Below are positions 1-5,399 of a DNA stretch of 11,669 nt, piece by piece (position 1 is the stretch's first letter; the number at the start of each line of letters is the position of its first letter). This DNA is from Patulibacter sp050252545 (GTDB lineage Bacteria; Actinomycetota; Thermoleophilia; Solirubrobacterales; Solirubrobacteraceae). The DNA lies in NCBI GenBank assembly GCA_050252545.1, contig JBFWKS010000120.1, positions 1-11,669 of the forward strand, written 5' to 3'. A program made the translations under genes and the position numbers. Below the pieces are notes generated by a model. The model saw only the letters and a list, made by a program, of their open reading frames with translations. It did not search any database and was not told where the DNA came from.

Positions 1-2
1 CG

Positions 3-530
3 CGCGACGGCAATGGCAATCAGGGCGACGGCTGCGTCCGCTGGAACCTGAACGCGAAGACCGGAAGGCTCACCGTCGGCGATCTCGAGGGCACGCTCCG
101 CAAGGGCCGCCTGGAGCTGGACGACGTCGATCTGTGGCCGCTGACGGTCCCCGGGGCCGGCACGCGGCTTCACGTCAACCTGGAGCACCGTGGCTTCAGC
201 GGGTTCTGTGGTCTCGTCCTCGGCTGCTCGACGTGGCACTACACGCTCGTGCTCAACCGCGACGGCGCGTTCGTCCGCACGTCGAGTCGCCTCTCGACGG
301 CCGGCGGCAGTGGGACCGGGGTGCCGTTCGTCGCCGCGGGCAGCTATCCGCCCGACGAGTACGGGACCTACGAGGTCCTCGGCCGGGGGCGGATCCGTCT
401 GGCCTACGCCGACGGCACCGTGACGGTCGAGACGATCGGGATCCAGCGTGACGCGAGGGACCGCCCCGACCCGGAGGGTGAGGGTCTCGTCCTCGACGAC
501 ATCAACTTCTACCCGATCACGGACGATTGA
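3..530 (+). CDS. Hypothetical protein with duplicated LDD-x3-P-[LI]-T motif (5' end outside window)
   Basis: I do not recognise this protein. The frame is open from the window edge to a TGA at 528-530, so 175 C-terminal residues are present and the true start lies upstream. A short motif occurs twice: LELDDVDLWPLT near residues 39-50 and LVLDDINFYPIT ending two residues before the stop. This suggests two copies of one domain, each closing with the same beta-rich segment. The second copy contains phrases typical of small beta-barrel or lipocalin-like folds (HYTLVLNRDGAFVR, then GTYEVLGRGRIRL followed by YADGTVTVETI), but this is a resemblance only. Cysteines occur near the start of the visible part and in the CGLVLGC segment at the domain junction. 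No membrane segment is visible. Its last 22 bp overlap the end of the opposite-strand LuxR-type gene. The coding call is firmer than any functional guess. Confidence 0.7.
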   Translation, partial: RDGNGNQGDGCVRWNLNAKTGRLTVGDLEGTLRKGRLELDDVDLWPLTVPGAGTRLHVNLEHRGFSGFCGLVLGCSTWHYTLVLNRDGAFVRTSSRLSTAGGSGTGVPFVAAGSYPPDEYGTYEVLGRGRIRLAYADGTVTVETIGIQRDARDRPDPEGEGLVLDDINFYPITDD

Positions 531-3499
531 CCGTGGGGCGCCGGCGCCGTACCCGGGGCGCGAGGAGCCTCGGGCAGCACGGTGACGTCGCCGTCGGGGT
601 CGCGCACGTGTGGGGGGATCCCGACCGAGGACCGCACGGGCTCACCGCGGTCGGTGCCGCCCAGGGACACCGACGACCCGGGTGAGGGCAGCGGGCTTGC
701 GTCGCTGCGCAGCGCCTCGGGGAGTGCCGAGCGCGAGGCCACCCCGAGCTTGCCGTAGACCCGGCCCAGCTGGTTCTCGACGGTCTTCGGGGTGACGAAG
801 AGCTCCTGGGCGATCTCGCGGTTGGTGCGACCGTCGGCGGCCATGCGGGCCACGCGCTGCTCGCTCGGCGTCAGCGCGTCGACGCCACTGAACATCAGGC
901 GCCGCGGTCGGGCGCCGGCGACGAGGAGCTCGTCGTGGGCCCGTCGGGTCAGCGGCTCGGCCCCACACCGGCGGGCCATCTCCAGGCCCCGGCGCAGCGG
1001 CTCCCGGGCCTCGGTGCGCCGACCGTCGTGGCGCAACCGCACCCCCAGGTCGACCAGGCAGCGGGCGTGCTCCAGGCGGGCCGAGCTCGCCGCGAGCGTC
1101 CGCTCCGCCGCGACGAACGCGTCCACATCGGCGTCCTCCGCCACTGCGAGCGCGTGCGCCGCAACCCCGACGGCCGACGTCGTGCCCCACGCGTGCGCGA
1201 GCTCGAGCTGCTCCCGGGCCACGGCGACCGCTTCCGTCCGACGATCCAGGCGCACCAACGCCTCTACCGCTCCCAGGCGCCAACCGTCCTCCGGGTTGCG
1301 CAGCCCGACCCGGGCCGAGCGGGCGCCGAGCTCGCGGAAGTCCGCCAGGGCCTCGTCGATCCGGCCCTGCGCGAGCCGTAGGTGGCCCCGCGCACCGAAC
1401 ACCGGGTTGAGGCAGACGAACTCCGGCAGGTCCGGCCCGCAGCCGCTCTCGTCGATCGCCTGCTCGGCACCGTCCGGATCGCCGCGCCACACCAGTGCAC
1501 GGGCGAGGTAGCCGAACAGCGGGGGCCGCACGAAGCCCGACAGCCCCGGCAGTCGTGCCGCCGCATGCGCCTCGGCCACGGCGGTCGCGGTGTCCCCGGC
1601 CCGCAGCGCCAGCAGGGTCAGGAGCGAGCAGGACGTGGTGATGCCGAACACCGATCCGCGGGCGCGCGCGTCGGCGAGCGTGTCCTTCAGGACCGTCCCG
1701 GCGAGCTCCAGCTCGTCGGTGTGCGCCAGCGCCCAGAGCGCCTCGTAGATCGGCATCGCGTCCGACGGGTCGGCCGCCTGGATGCGCGCATCCGCCAGCG
1801 ACCGACGTGCGAAGGCGACCGTCTCCTCGGCAGTGCCGCGCGCCCACTTCCAGCAGGCGACGTTCGCCAGTTGCAGCAGCTCGGTGGGCGTTCGACCCGG
1901 AAGCCGCTCGTGCGCCGCGAGCCGCGTGCCGGCGCGGCCGACGGTGTCGGGATGCAGCAACGCGATCGACGCGAGCTCCGCCTCCACGCGCAGCACCACG
2001 TCGGGATCGAGGATCCCGTCGATCCGCTCGAGCTCGGCCTCCAGCAGGTCGACCGCGTCGATCACGCGCCCGACGGCGAACAGTGCCCGGTGGAGGGCCA
2101 GAGCCCGCTGGGGGCGCTCCGCGAGGTCGGTCGTGCGCTCCAGCGCGTCGGTCAGGTGCTCGACGGCGACGTCGAGCTCCTCGCCGGCGAGCCACTCCGT
2201 GTCGCCGAGCTCGGTCAGCACGGCGGCGTACGACCCGTCCTCCGGCGGCTCGCGCAGCGCTCGGCGGAGGTACCGTCGTGCCTGCTCCGGAGCTCCCTGG
2301 CCGATCGCGATCGCCGCAGCCGCGCGCAGCGTGGTGACGGTCGCCCTGTCGCCGGCGGGATCGGCCAGCAGCAGGTGCGCGGCCAGGACTCCGGGCGGCT
2401 CGCCGGCCCGCCCCAGCGTCTGCGCTGCCCGGGCGTGCATCGCGGCCCGCGCCGACGGTGGTGTGTCGTCGTGCACGGCTGCGCGCATCGTCGGGTGCAG
2501 GAACTCGCACGGTGACCCGGAGCGCAGGATCTCGGCGGCCACGAGCGCGTCGATCGCCGCTCCCGTGGCGGCGGTGTCGAGACCGGCGACGGCCGCCACG
2601 TGGCGCGGCTCGGCGTGCCGTGCGAGGACGGCGGCTGAGCGCGCGACGCGGGCGCACGACGCCGGTAGACGTCCGATCCGCAGCAGCAGCGCGCGGGCGA
2701 CCGCGCTCGGGCCCAGCAGCTCGACCGCCGCCGGGTCGGCGGTGTGGGCGTCGAGGCCGTCGGCCTGCAACGTCCGCAGCAGTGCCTCGAGCAGGAACGG
2801 ATTGCCCCCGGTGGCGGTGTGCACCGCCCGGACGAGGGCCGGCGGGGCCGCGCCGAGTCGATCGACGACCAACTGCCTGCTGCTCGCCTCGCCCAACGGT
2901 GCGGGCCGCACGGTCGTCGTGGCGGTGCGCTCGAGCTCGCCGAGCAGCGGCGTGGCCCGTCCTTCCTCGCCGGTGCGACGGGCCCCGACGACGAGGACGG
3001 GCAAGCCGTCCAAGCGGGCCACCAGGTGGATCAGGGCCCGCAGGCTCGGCGGATCCGCCCAGTGCAGGTCGTCGACGAGCAGCACGAGCGGCTCGGCGGC
3101 GGCGAGGTTCGACACGAGCCAGTAGAGCCCGTGTCGGATCGCGAACGCGGCGTCGATTCCGGACGGCTCGGCGGTGGGGGCGGGACCGACGGCGGGTAGG
3201 GCGAGCGACGCGGGACCGGAGAGCAACGCGGCCCGTCCGTCGTCACCCGCGTCGACCAGAGAGCGCTCCAACAGCTGCCGGACGATCCCGAACGAGAACT
3301 CCTGCTCCAGCGGGCCGCCGCGGGCGCTCAGCACGCGCACCCCGGGGCCTGCCGACTCGCGCAGCGCGTCCAGCAACCGGGACTTGCCGATGCCGGCCGG
3401 CCCGGTGACGAGGACGGATGATCCGCGACCGTCGTGGGCGCGGTCGAGCGCCCCACGCAGCGACGCGAGGTCCTCCGCGCGTTCGAGCAGCCACGGCAT
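509..3499 (-). CDS. Large ATP-binding LuxR-family (LAL) transcriptional regulator
   Basis: This is a cytoplasmic transcription factor of about 996 residues in the LAL/MalT-like architecture, the usual size for that class. The N-terminal AAA-type ATPase has a Walker A loop, GPAGIGKS, at residues 33-40 and a Walker B region, LVLLVDDLHWAD, at about 138-149. A long alpha-helical, alanine/leucine-rich TPR-like region follows. A LuxR-type helix-turn-helix lies at about 876-930 (LTPSEQRVARMAADG, TNREIAQELFVTPKTVENQL). Family knowledge: ATP and an inducer or partner protein switch such factors into DNA-binding activators; the ligand cannot be told here. I chose the ATG at 3499 because it begins MPWLLERAEDL, the expected start of the ATPase, and has a TACGCT box 9 nt upstream. 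Longer in-frame starts up to 3748 would overlap the divergent gene. About 66 Pro/Ser/Gly-rich residues trail the HTH, which is unusual. The divergent neighbours (61-aa and collagen-like proteins) are the obvious candidate targets. Confidence 0.93.
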   Translation of the reverse strand: MPWLLERAEDLASLRGALDRAHDGRGSSVLVTGPAGIGKSRLLDALRESAGPGVRVLSARGGPLEQEFSFGIVRQLLERSLVDAGDDGRAALLSGPASLALPAVGPAPTAEPSGIDAAFAIRHGLYWLVSNLAAAEPLVLLVDDLHWADPPSLRALIHLVARLDGLPVLVVGARRTGEEGRATPLLGELERTATTTVRPAPLGEASSRQLVVDRLGAAPPALVRAVHTATGGNPFLLEALLRTLQADGLDAHTADPAAVELLGPSAVARALLLRIGRLPASCARVARSAAVLARHAEPRHVAAVAGLDTAATGAAIDALVAAEILRSGSPCEFLHPTMRAAVHDDTPPSARAAMHARAAQTLGRAGEPPGVLAAHLLLADPAGDRATVTTLRAAAAIAIGQGAPEQARRYLRRALREPPEDGSYAAVLTELGDTEWLAGEELDVAVEHLTDALERTTDLAERPQRALALHRALFAVGRVIDAVDLLEAELERIDGILDPDVVLRVEAELASIALLHPDTVGRAGTRLAAHERLPGRTPTELLQLANVACWKWARGTAEETVAFARRSLADARIQAADPSDAMPIYEALWALAHTDELELAGTVLKDTLADARARGSVFGITTSCSLLTLLALRAGDTATAVAEAHAAARLPGLSGFVRPPLFGYLARALVWRGDPDGAEQAIDESGCGPDLPEFVCLNPVFGARGHLRLAQGRIDEALADFRELGARSARVGLRNPEDGWRLGAVEALVRLDRRTEAVAVAREQLELAHAWGTTSAVGVAAHALAVAEDADVDAFVAAERTLAASSARLEHARCLVDLGVRLRHDGRRTEAREPLRRGLEMARRCGAEPLTRRAHDELLVAGARPRRLMFSGVDALTPSEQRVARMAADGRTNREIAQELFVTPKTVENQLGRVYGKLGVASRSALPEALRSDASPLPSPGSSVSLGGTDRGEPVRSSVGIPPHVRDPDGDVTVLPEAPRAPGTAPAPHGQSSVIG

Positions 3500-3508
3500 T
3501 CCGCATGC

Positions 3509-3514
3509 AGCGTA
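3509..3514 (-). promoter_or_regulatory. Candidate -10 box for the LuxR-type regulator
   Basis: On the minus strand TACGCT is followed by 9 nt and then the ATG at 3499. This predicts a nearly leaderless transcript. A TTCGAA in the AT-rich patch about 20 nt further upstream is a poor -35 candidate by spacing. The call is based on similarity to the other boxes in this window. Confidence 0.4.
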
Positions 3515-3543
3515 CTCCGGCCCGGGGCAGGGGTTTCGAATTT

Positions 3544-3560
3544 TGAGGGGTCGTCCCTCA
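3544..3560. promoter_or_regulatory. Perfect 6-5-6 inverted repeat in the divergent LuxR/small-protein promoter region
   Basis: TGAGGG (3544-3549) and CCCTCA (3555-3560) are perfect reverse complements separated by GTCGT. The site sits midway between the divergent starts at 3499 and 3595, next to the only AT-rich stretch there. A weaker palindrome follows at 3561-3575 (TGACCC/GGTTCA, 5 of 6 pairs). Position and symmetry suit an operator for the dimeric LuxR-type regulator encoded alongside, but binding is inferred. Confidence 0.5.
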
Positions 3561-3594
3561 TGACCCGGGGGTTCATGGCGGAGAGGCTGCCGCC

Positions 3595-3780
3595 GTGTCC
3601 TCTCCGGCCCGGATCGAGCTGCACTGCGAGATCGACTCGCTGCGGCCGCCGATCCGGGGACGGTTCCGCGATGCGGCCGGCCACTCCCGTGAGTTCTGCG
3701 GCTGGGCCGAGCTCGGATCCGCGCTCGTCGCGCTGGCGGAGGACGCAACCACCGACCCCCAGTCCCAGGAGCAGAGATGA
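3595..3780 (+). CDS. 61-residue small protein, translationally coupled to the collagen-like gene
   Basis: This is a short cytoplasmic protein of unknown function. It starts at a GTG with a strong ribosome-binding site, GGAGAGG (3580-3586), 8 nt upstream. Its stop overlaps the next start in an ATGA (3777-3780), so the two genes are almost certainly co-transcribed and translationally coupled. The sequence has no membrane segment. It has a beta-like N-terminal half (ARIELHCEIDSL, PIRGRFRDAAG) and a C-terminal FCGWAELGSALVALAED helix. I recall short actinobacterial proteins with a similar [FC]-x-GW-x-x-L-x-x-AL ending beside regulators and surface proteins, but cannot name a family. Gene order, start signals and coupling make the call good despite the small size. 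A role as an accessory or regulatory factor for the collagen-like protein is inference from context only. Confidence 0.75.
   Translation: MSSPARIELHCEIDSLRPPIRGRFRDAAGHSREFCGWAELGSALVALAEDATTDPQSQEQR
3767..3771 (+). promoter_or_regulatory. Ribosome-binding site of the collagen-like gene inside the 61-aa gene
   Basis: AGGAG lies 5 nt before the ATG at 3777, within the last codons of the upstream small gene. This supports the ATGA-overlap start and translational coupling. Confidence 0.7.
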
Positions 3781-4505
3781 GTTCGCAACCGCAGGATCAG
3801 GAAACCGAGCCGCGGCGCCGTCGTGTCGGGTCCGCCCACGTCGTGGCCGGAGTGGCGCTGTTCGTCGCCCTCGGTGGCACGAGCTACGCGGCGGTGACGC
3901 TGCCGAAGAACAGCGTCGGCGCCAAGCAGATCAAGAAGAACGCCGTCACGTCGTCCAAGGTCAAGAAGAACGCGATCACGTCGTCCAAGGTCAAGAACCG
4001 GTCGCTGACGCTGTCGGACCTGAGCACCAAGACCGTCAACGCCCTCAAGGGCGGCGGTGGTGCCGCCGGTCCGGTCGGTCCGGCTGGTCCCGCCGGGCCG
4101 CAGGGCCCGCAGGGCCCCACGGGTGCCACGGGCGCGACCGGGGCCGCTGGTCCGGCCGGGATCGTTCAGCCGGAGTACGCGGTGGACGACGGCTTCGACA
4201 ACATCACCCCCGGCAACGACCTCGTCGTCGTGAGCGACACCGTTCCCAGCCGCCGCTACGCCGTCACCGCCAAGGTTCAGATGCACTCGAACGGCACCCA
4301 GCAGGTGCAGTGCGACCTCGAATCCGGGGGAACCGCCATCGACACCGCCCGTTGGGTACCGGCCGTGGTCAACACCCAGGTCCCGATGGCGCTGCAGGCG
4401 GTGACGGCCGGCCCGGTGACGAGCCTGCGCGTCAAGTGCTACGCCGGCAATGCGAGCACCCTCGCGGTGTCCTACCGCAGCATCATCGCGACCCCGATCG
4501 GGTGA
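3777..4505 (+). CDS. Membrane-anchored collagen-like repeat protein
   Basis: This 242-residue surface protein is predicted to be anchored by an N-terminal hydrophobic segment (about 22-39, VVAGVALFVALGGTSYAA) after a basic start (EPRRRRVG), with the rest outside. Next come four decapeptide repeats at 42-81: LPKNSVGAKQ, IKKNAVTSSK, VKKNAITSSK and the degenerate VKNRSLTLSD. After a linker, about 11 Gly-X-Y triplets at 95-127 (GPVGPAGPAGPQG, then GPT, GAT, GAT, GAA, GPA) form a short collagen-like stretch that would favour trimerisation. The C-terminal domain, about 130-242, looks beta-rich and carries two cysteines (C179, C221) that could pair. Such a head domain would fit a C1q/TNF-like or binding role, which is inferred. 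The gene is coupled to the 61-aa gene upstream, and its last 23 bp overlap the convergent HNH gene. The ligand is unknown. Confidence 0.9.
   Translation: MSSQPQDQETEPRRRRVGSAHVVAGVALFVALGGTSYAAVTLPKNSVGAKQIKKNAVTSSKVKKNAITSSKVKNRSLTLSDLSTKTVNALKGGGGAAGPVGPAGPAGPQGPQGPTGATGATGAAGPAGIVQPEYAVDDGFDNITPGNDLVVVSDTVPSRRYAVTAKVQMHSNGTQQVQCDLESGGTAIDTARWVPAVVNTQVPMALQAVTAGPVTSLRVKCYAGNASTLAVSYRSIIATPIG
3931..3990 (+). repeat. Tandem 30-bp coding repeat (2 near-identical copies, third diverged)
   Basis: Two 30-bp units, 3931-3960 and 3961-3990, differ only at the Val/Ile codon region (gccgtc versus gcgatc). A third diverged unit follows at 3991-4020. Each unit encodes one decapeptide of the type [IV]KKNA[VI]TSSK in the collagen-like protein. 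This is a recent in-frame duplication and a likely length-variable site. Confidence 0.85.
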
Positions 4506-5115
4506 TCCTCGCCGGGCCGGTGCGGACGGGCCGACCGTCATCCGCGCCGGCCCGGCCGGAGCCCCGCTGGCCGCAATCCCGCGAGCAGTACCGCTGAGAG
4601 CCACGCTTGGGCATGAACGGCGTGTCGCAGCGAAGGCACTTCCGCGCCGTGAGCCGGTCGGGTCGGTTGCGCCCGCAATGCGTCTCGAGCGTCGCCGCGC
4701 AGTTCGGGCAGACGATCCGGAGGTTCTCGAGGCGGTTGTCGTCGTGGACGCCGTTGACGTGGTCGAGGATCAGGGACATCCGGCGTCCGCGCCAGAGCTC
4801 GCCCTGTCCGCACATCTCGCAGGTCCGCGTCTTGAGGCCCTCGGCGTAGAGCCGCTCCTTCAGGGTCCCGCGGCGGTAGAGCGAGCCGGGAACGAGGATC
4901 TCGCCCAATGGGGTGGCGGGTCGCCTGGGCGGCGCAGCGCGTGTGAAGTGCGCGGTGGAGATCTCGAGCCGGTCGATCCACGAGCGGATGCTCCGGTGGT
5001 TGCCCCCTGCCGCGCGAAGGCCGAGCTTCCGCAGGACCTCGGTGAGCGTGGCGGACGTCGCCACCGCCTCGCGAAGCTCATCCACCGTCCAGGACCTCGA
5101 GCGCGACACGAACAT
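4483..5115 (-). CDS. HNH endonuclease-like protein with SOS box at its start
   Basis: This is a 210-residue protein with an N-terminal helical DNA-binding-like region (about 9-57; WTVDELREAVA, EVLRKLGLRAAGGN). It then has an HNH nuclease module: C99/C102 (CEMC), the D118-H119 metal/catalytic pair with N121 (LDHVNG), N127 (DDNRLENL) and C136/C139 (CPNC), followed by H146. A second zinc-knuckle-like pair, C160/C163 with C177/C181, lies near the C-terminus. Such stand-alone HNH proteins occur in phages and actinobacterial chromosomes; the DNA target is unknown. The ATG at 5115 gives the natural spacing to the first helix, yet it lies within the palindrome at 5109-5122 and has no Shine-Dalgarno. 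A GTG at 5085 is a fallback start. The last 20 or so residues are low-complexity and encoded by a strong hairpin (4511-4556). It overlaps the collagen-like gene by 23 bp and lies just downstream of tRNA-Gln. Confidence 0.85.
   Translation of the reverse strand: MFVSRSRSWTVDELREAVATSATLTEVLRKLGLRAAGGNHRSIRSWIDRLEISTAHFTRAAPPRRPATPLGEILVPGSLYRRGTLKERLYAEGLKTRTCEMCGQGELWRGRRMSLILDHVNGVHDDNRLENLRIVCPNCAATLETHCGRNRPDRLTARKCLRCDTPFMPKRGSQRYCSRDCGQRGSGRAGADDGRPVRTGPARITRSGSR
4511..4556 (+). terminator. Strong hairpin, probable terminator of the collagen-like gene, inside the HNH 3' coding end
   Basis: GCCGGGCCGGTGCGGA (4511-4526) pairs with TCCGCGCCGGCCCGGC (4541-4556). All 16 positions pair, one as a T·G wobble, with a 14-nt loop. 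It begins 6 nt after the collagen-like stop codon. There is no T-tract, as is common for high-GC actinobacterial terminators. Confidence 0.6.
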
Positions 5116-5122
5116 ATGTTCG
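5109..5122. promoter_or_regulatory. LexA-type SOS box overlapping the HNH start codon
   Basis: CGAACATATGTTCG is a perfect 14-bp palindrome that fits the actinobacterial/Gram-positive LexA consensus (T)CGAAC-N4-GTTCG(A) in every core position. The minus-strand ATG of the HNH gene (5113-5115) is in its centre. Within it, the minus strand also reads TATGTT, which could act as a -10 box. LexA binding here would be expected to block expression until DNA damage. Confidence 0.75.
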
Positions 5123-5169
5123 CATCTGGTCAGGACGGACGGCCAGCGTCGTCCAGAGGGTCATCCATG

Positions 5170-5242
5170 CTGAGGAGCGAGGGCTCGAACCCCGGTTTGC
5201 GGGACCAAAACCCGCCGACTTAGCCTGTTAGTCGACTCCTCA
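5170..5242 (-). tRNA. tRNA-Gln (anticodon TTG)
   Basis: Read on the minus strand, the 73 nt form a complete cloverleaf. The 7-bp acceptor is TGAGGAG/CTCCTCA with discriminator G73. T8 and C9 are followed by D-stem GACT/AGTC with a 9-nt loop containing GG. The anticodon stem is GCGGG/CCCGC with loop TTTTGGT, giving anticodon TTG (reads CAA, and CAG by wobble). A 4-nt variable loop and T-stem CGGGG/CCTCG with loop TTCGAGC complete it. The T1-A72 first pair and G73 are classical glutamine identity features. CCA is not encoded; GCAT follows. I recall tRNA-Gln lying near glmU in other actinobacteria, which would make this its ancestral neighbourhood. The HNH gene begins 54 bp downstream on the same strand. 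Confidence 0.95.
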
Positions 5243-5257
5243 AGGGGCGTCGGGTCA

Positions 5258-5263
5258 ACGATA
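5258..5263 (-). promoter_or_regulatory. Candidate -10 box of the tRNA-Gln gene
   Basis: On the minus strand TATCGT lies 15 nt before the first tRNA base. Transcription starting about 7 nt downstream would leave a short 5' leader for RNase P removal. No convincing -35 was found at 16-18 bp. Confidence 0.45.
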
Positions 5264-5386
5264 GCGACGGGGCGGCTCGGGTGGTCTTCAGGGCCACAGG
5301 CGGCGCCCGCTCAGGCCACCGGGCTCGCTCCCGTTCGCCGGGCTTGCGCACCGGCGGACCGCCGGCGCGTCAGGGGTCCCGGTGAT

Positions 5387-5392
5387 TACCCT
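5387..5392 (+). promoter_or_regulatory. -10 box for leaderless glmU mRNA
   Basis: TACCCT is followed by 7 nt (gccggtc) and the GTG at 5400. With the usual distance from box to start site, the mRNA would begin at or next to the start codon. This decides in favour of 5400 over the upstream GTG at 5382, which would overlap the promoter box. The 5382 start does have an AGGGG just upstream. Confidence 0.55.
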
Positions 5393-5399
5393 GCCGGTC

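Noticed and set aside
642..2657. 671-codon minus-strand frame within the LuxR gene, and plus-strand frames of up to 447 codons opposite it (1382-2515, 1782-3125)
   Set aside because: The LuxR frame carries Walker A/B and HTH motifs over its whole length. The others are Arg/Pro/Ala-rich shadow translations.
3500..3748. N-terminal extension of the LuxR-type regulator to an upstream ATG at 3748
   Set aside because: The extra 83 residues are Arg/Pro-rich, overlap the well-supported 61-aa gene, and would absorb the promoter region. The ATPase naturally starts at MPWLLERAEDL.
3931..4020. CRISPR-like array
   Set aside because: The 30-bp repeats are directly tandem, without spacers, and are in frame within a protein gene.
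3434..4597. 387-codon plus-strand frame and the 343-codon minus-strand frame 3573-4604
   Set aside because: They overlap the collagen-like gene, which has the membrane anchor, repeats and Gly-X-Y triplets in its own frame.
5167..5190. Attachment-site duplication of the tRNA-Gln 3' end
   Set aside because: I looked for another copy of the T-arm/acceptor sequence in the window and saw none.
5382..5399. GTG at 5382 as the glmU start
   Set aside because: It has an AGGGG upstream, but the extra six residues would overlap the TACCCT promoter box. The GTG at 5400 fits the leaderless pattern and the usual GlmU N-terminus. It is not fully excluded.
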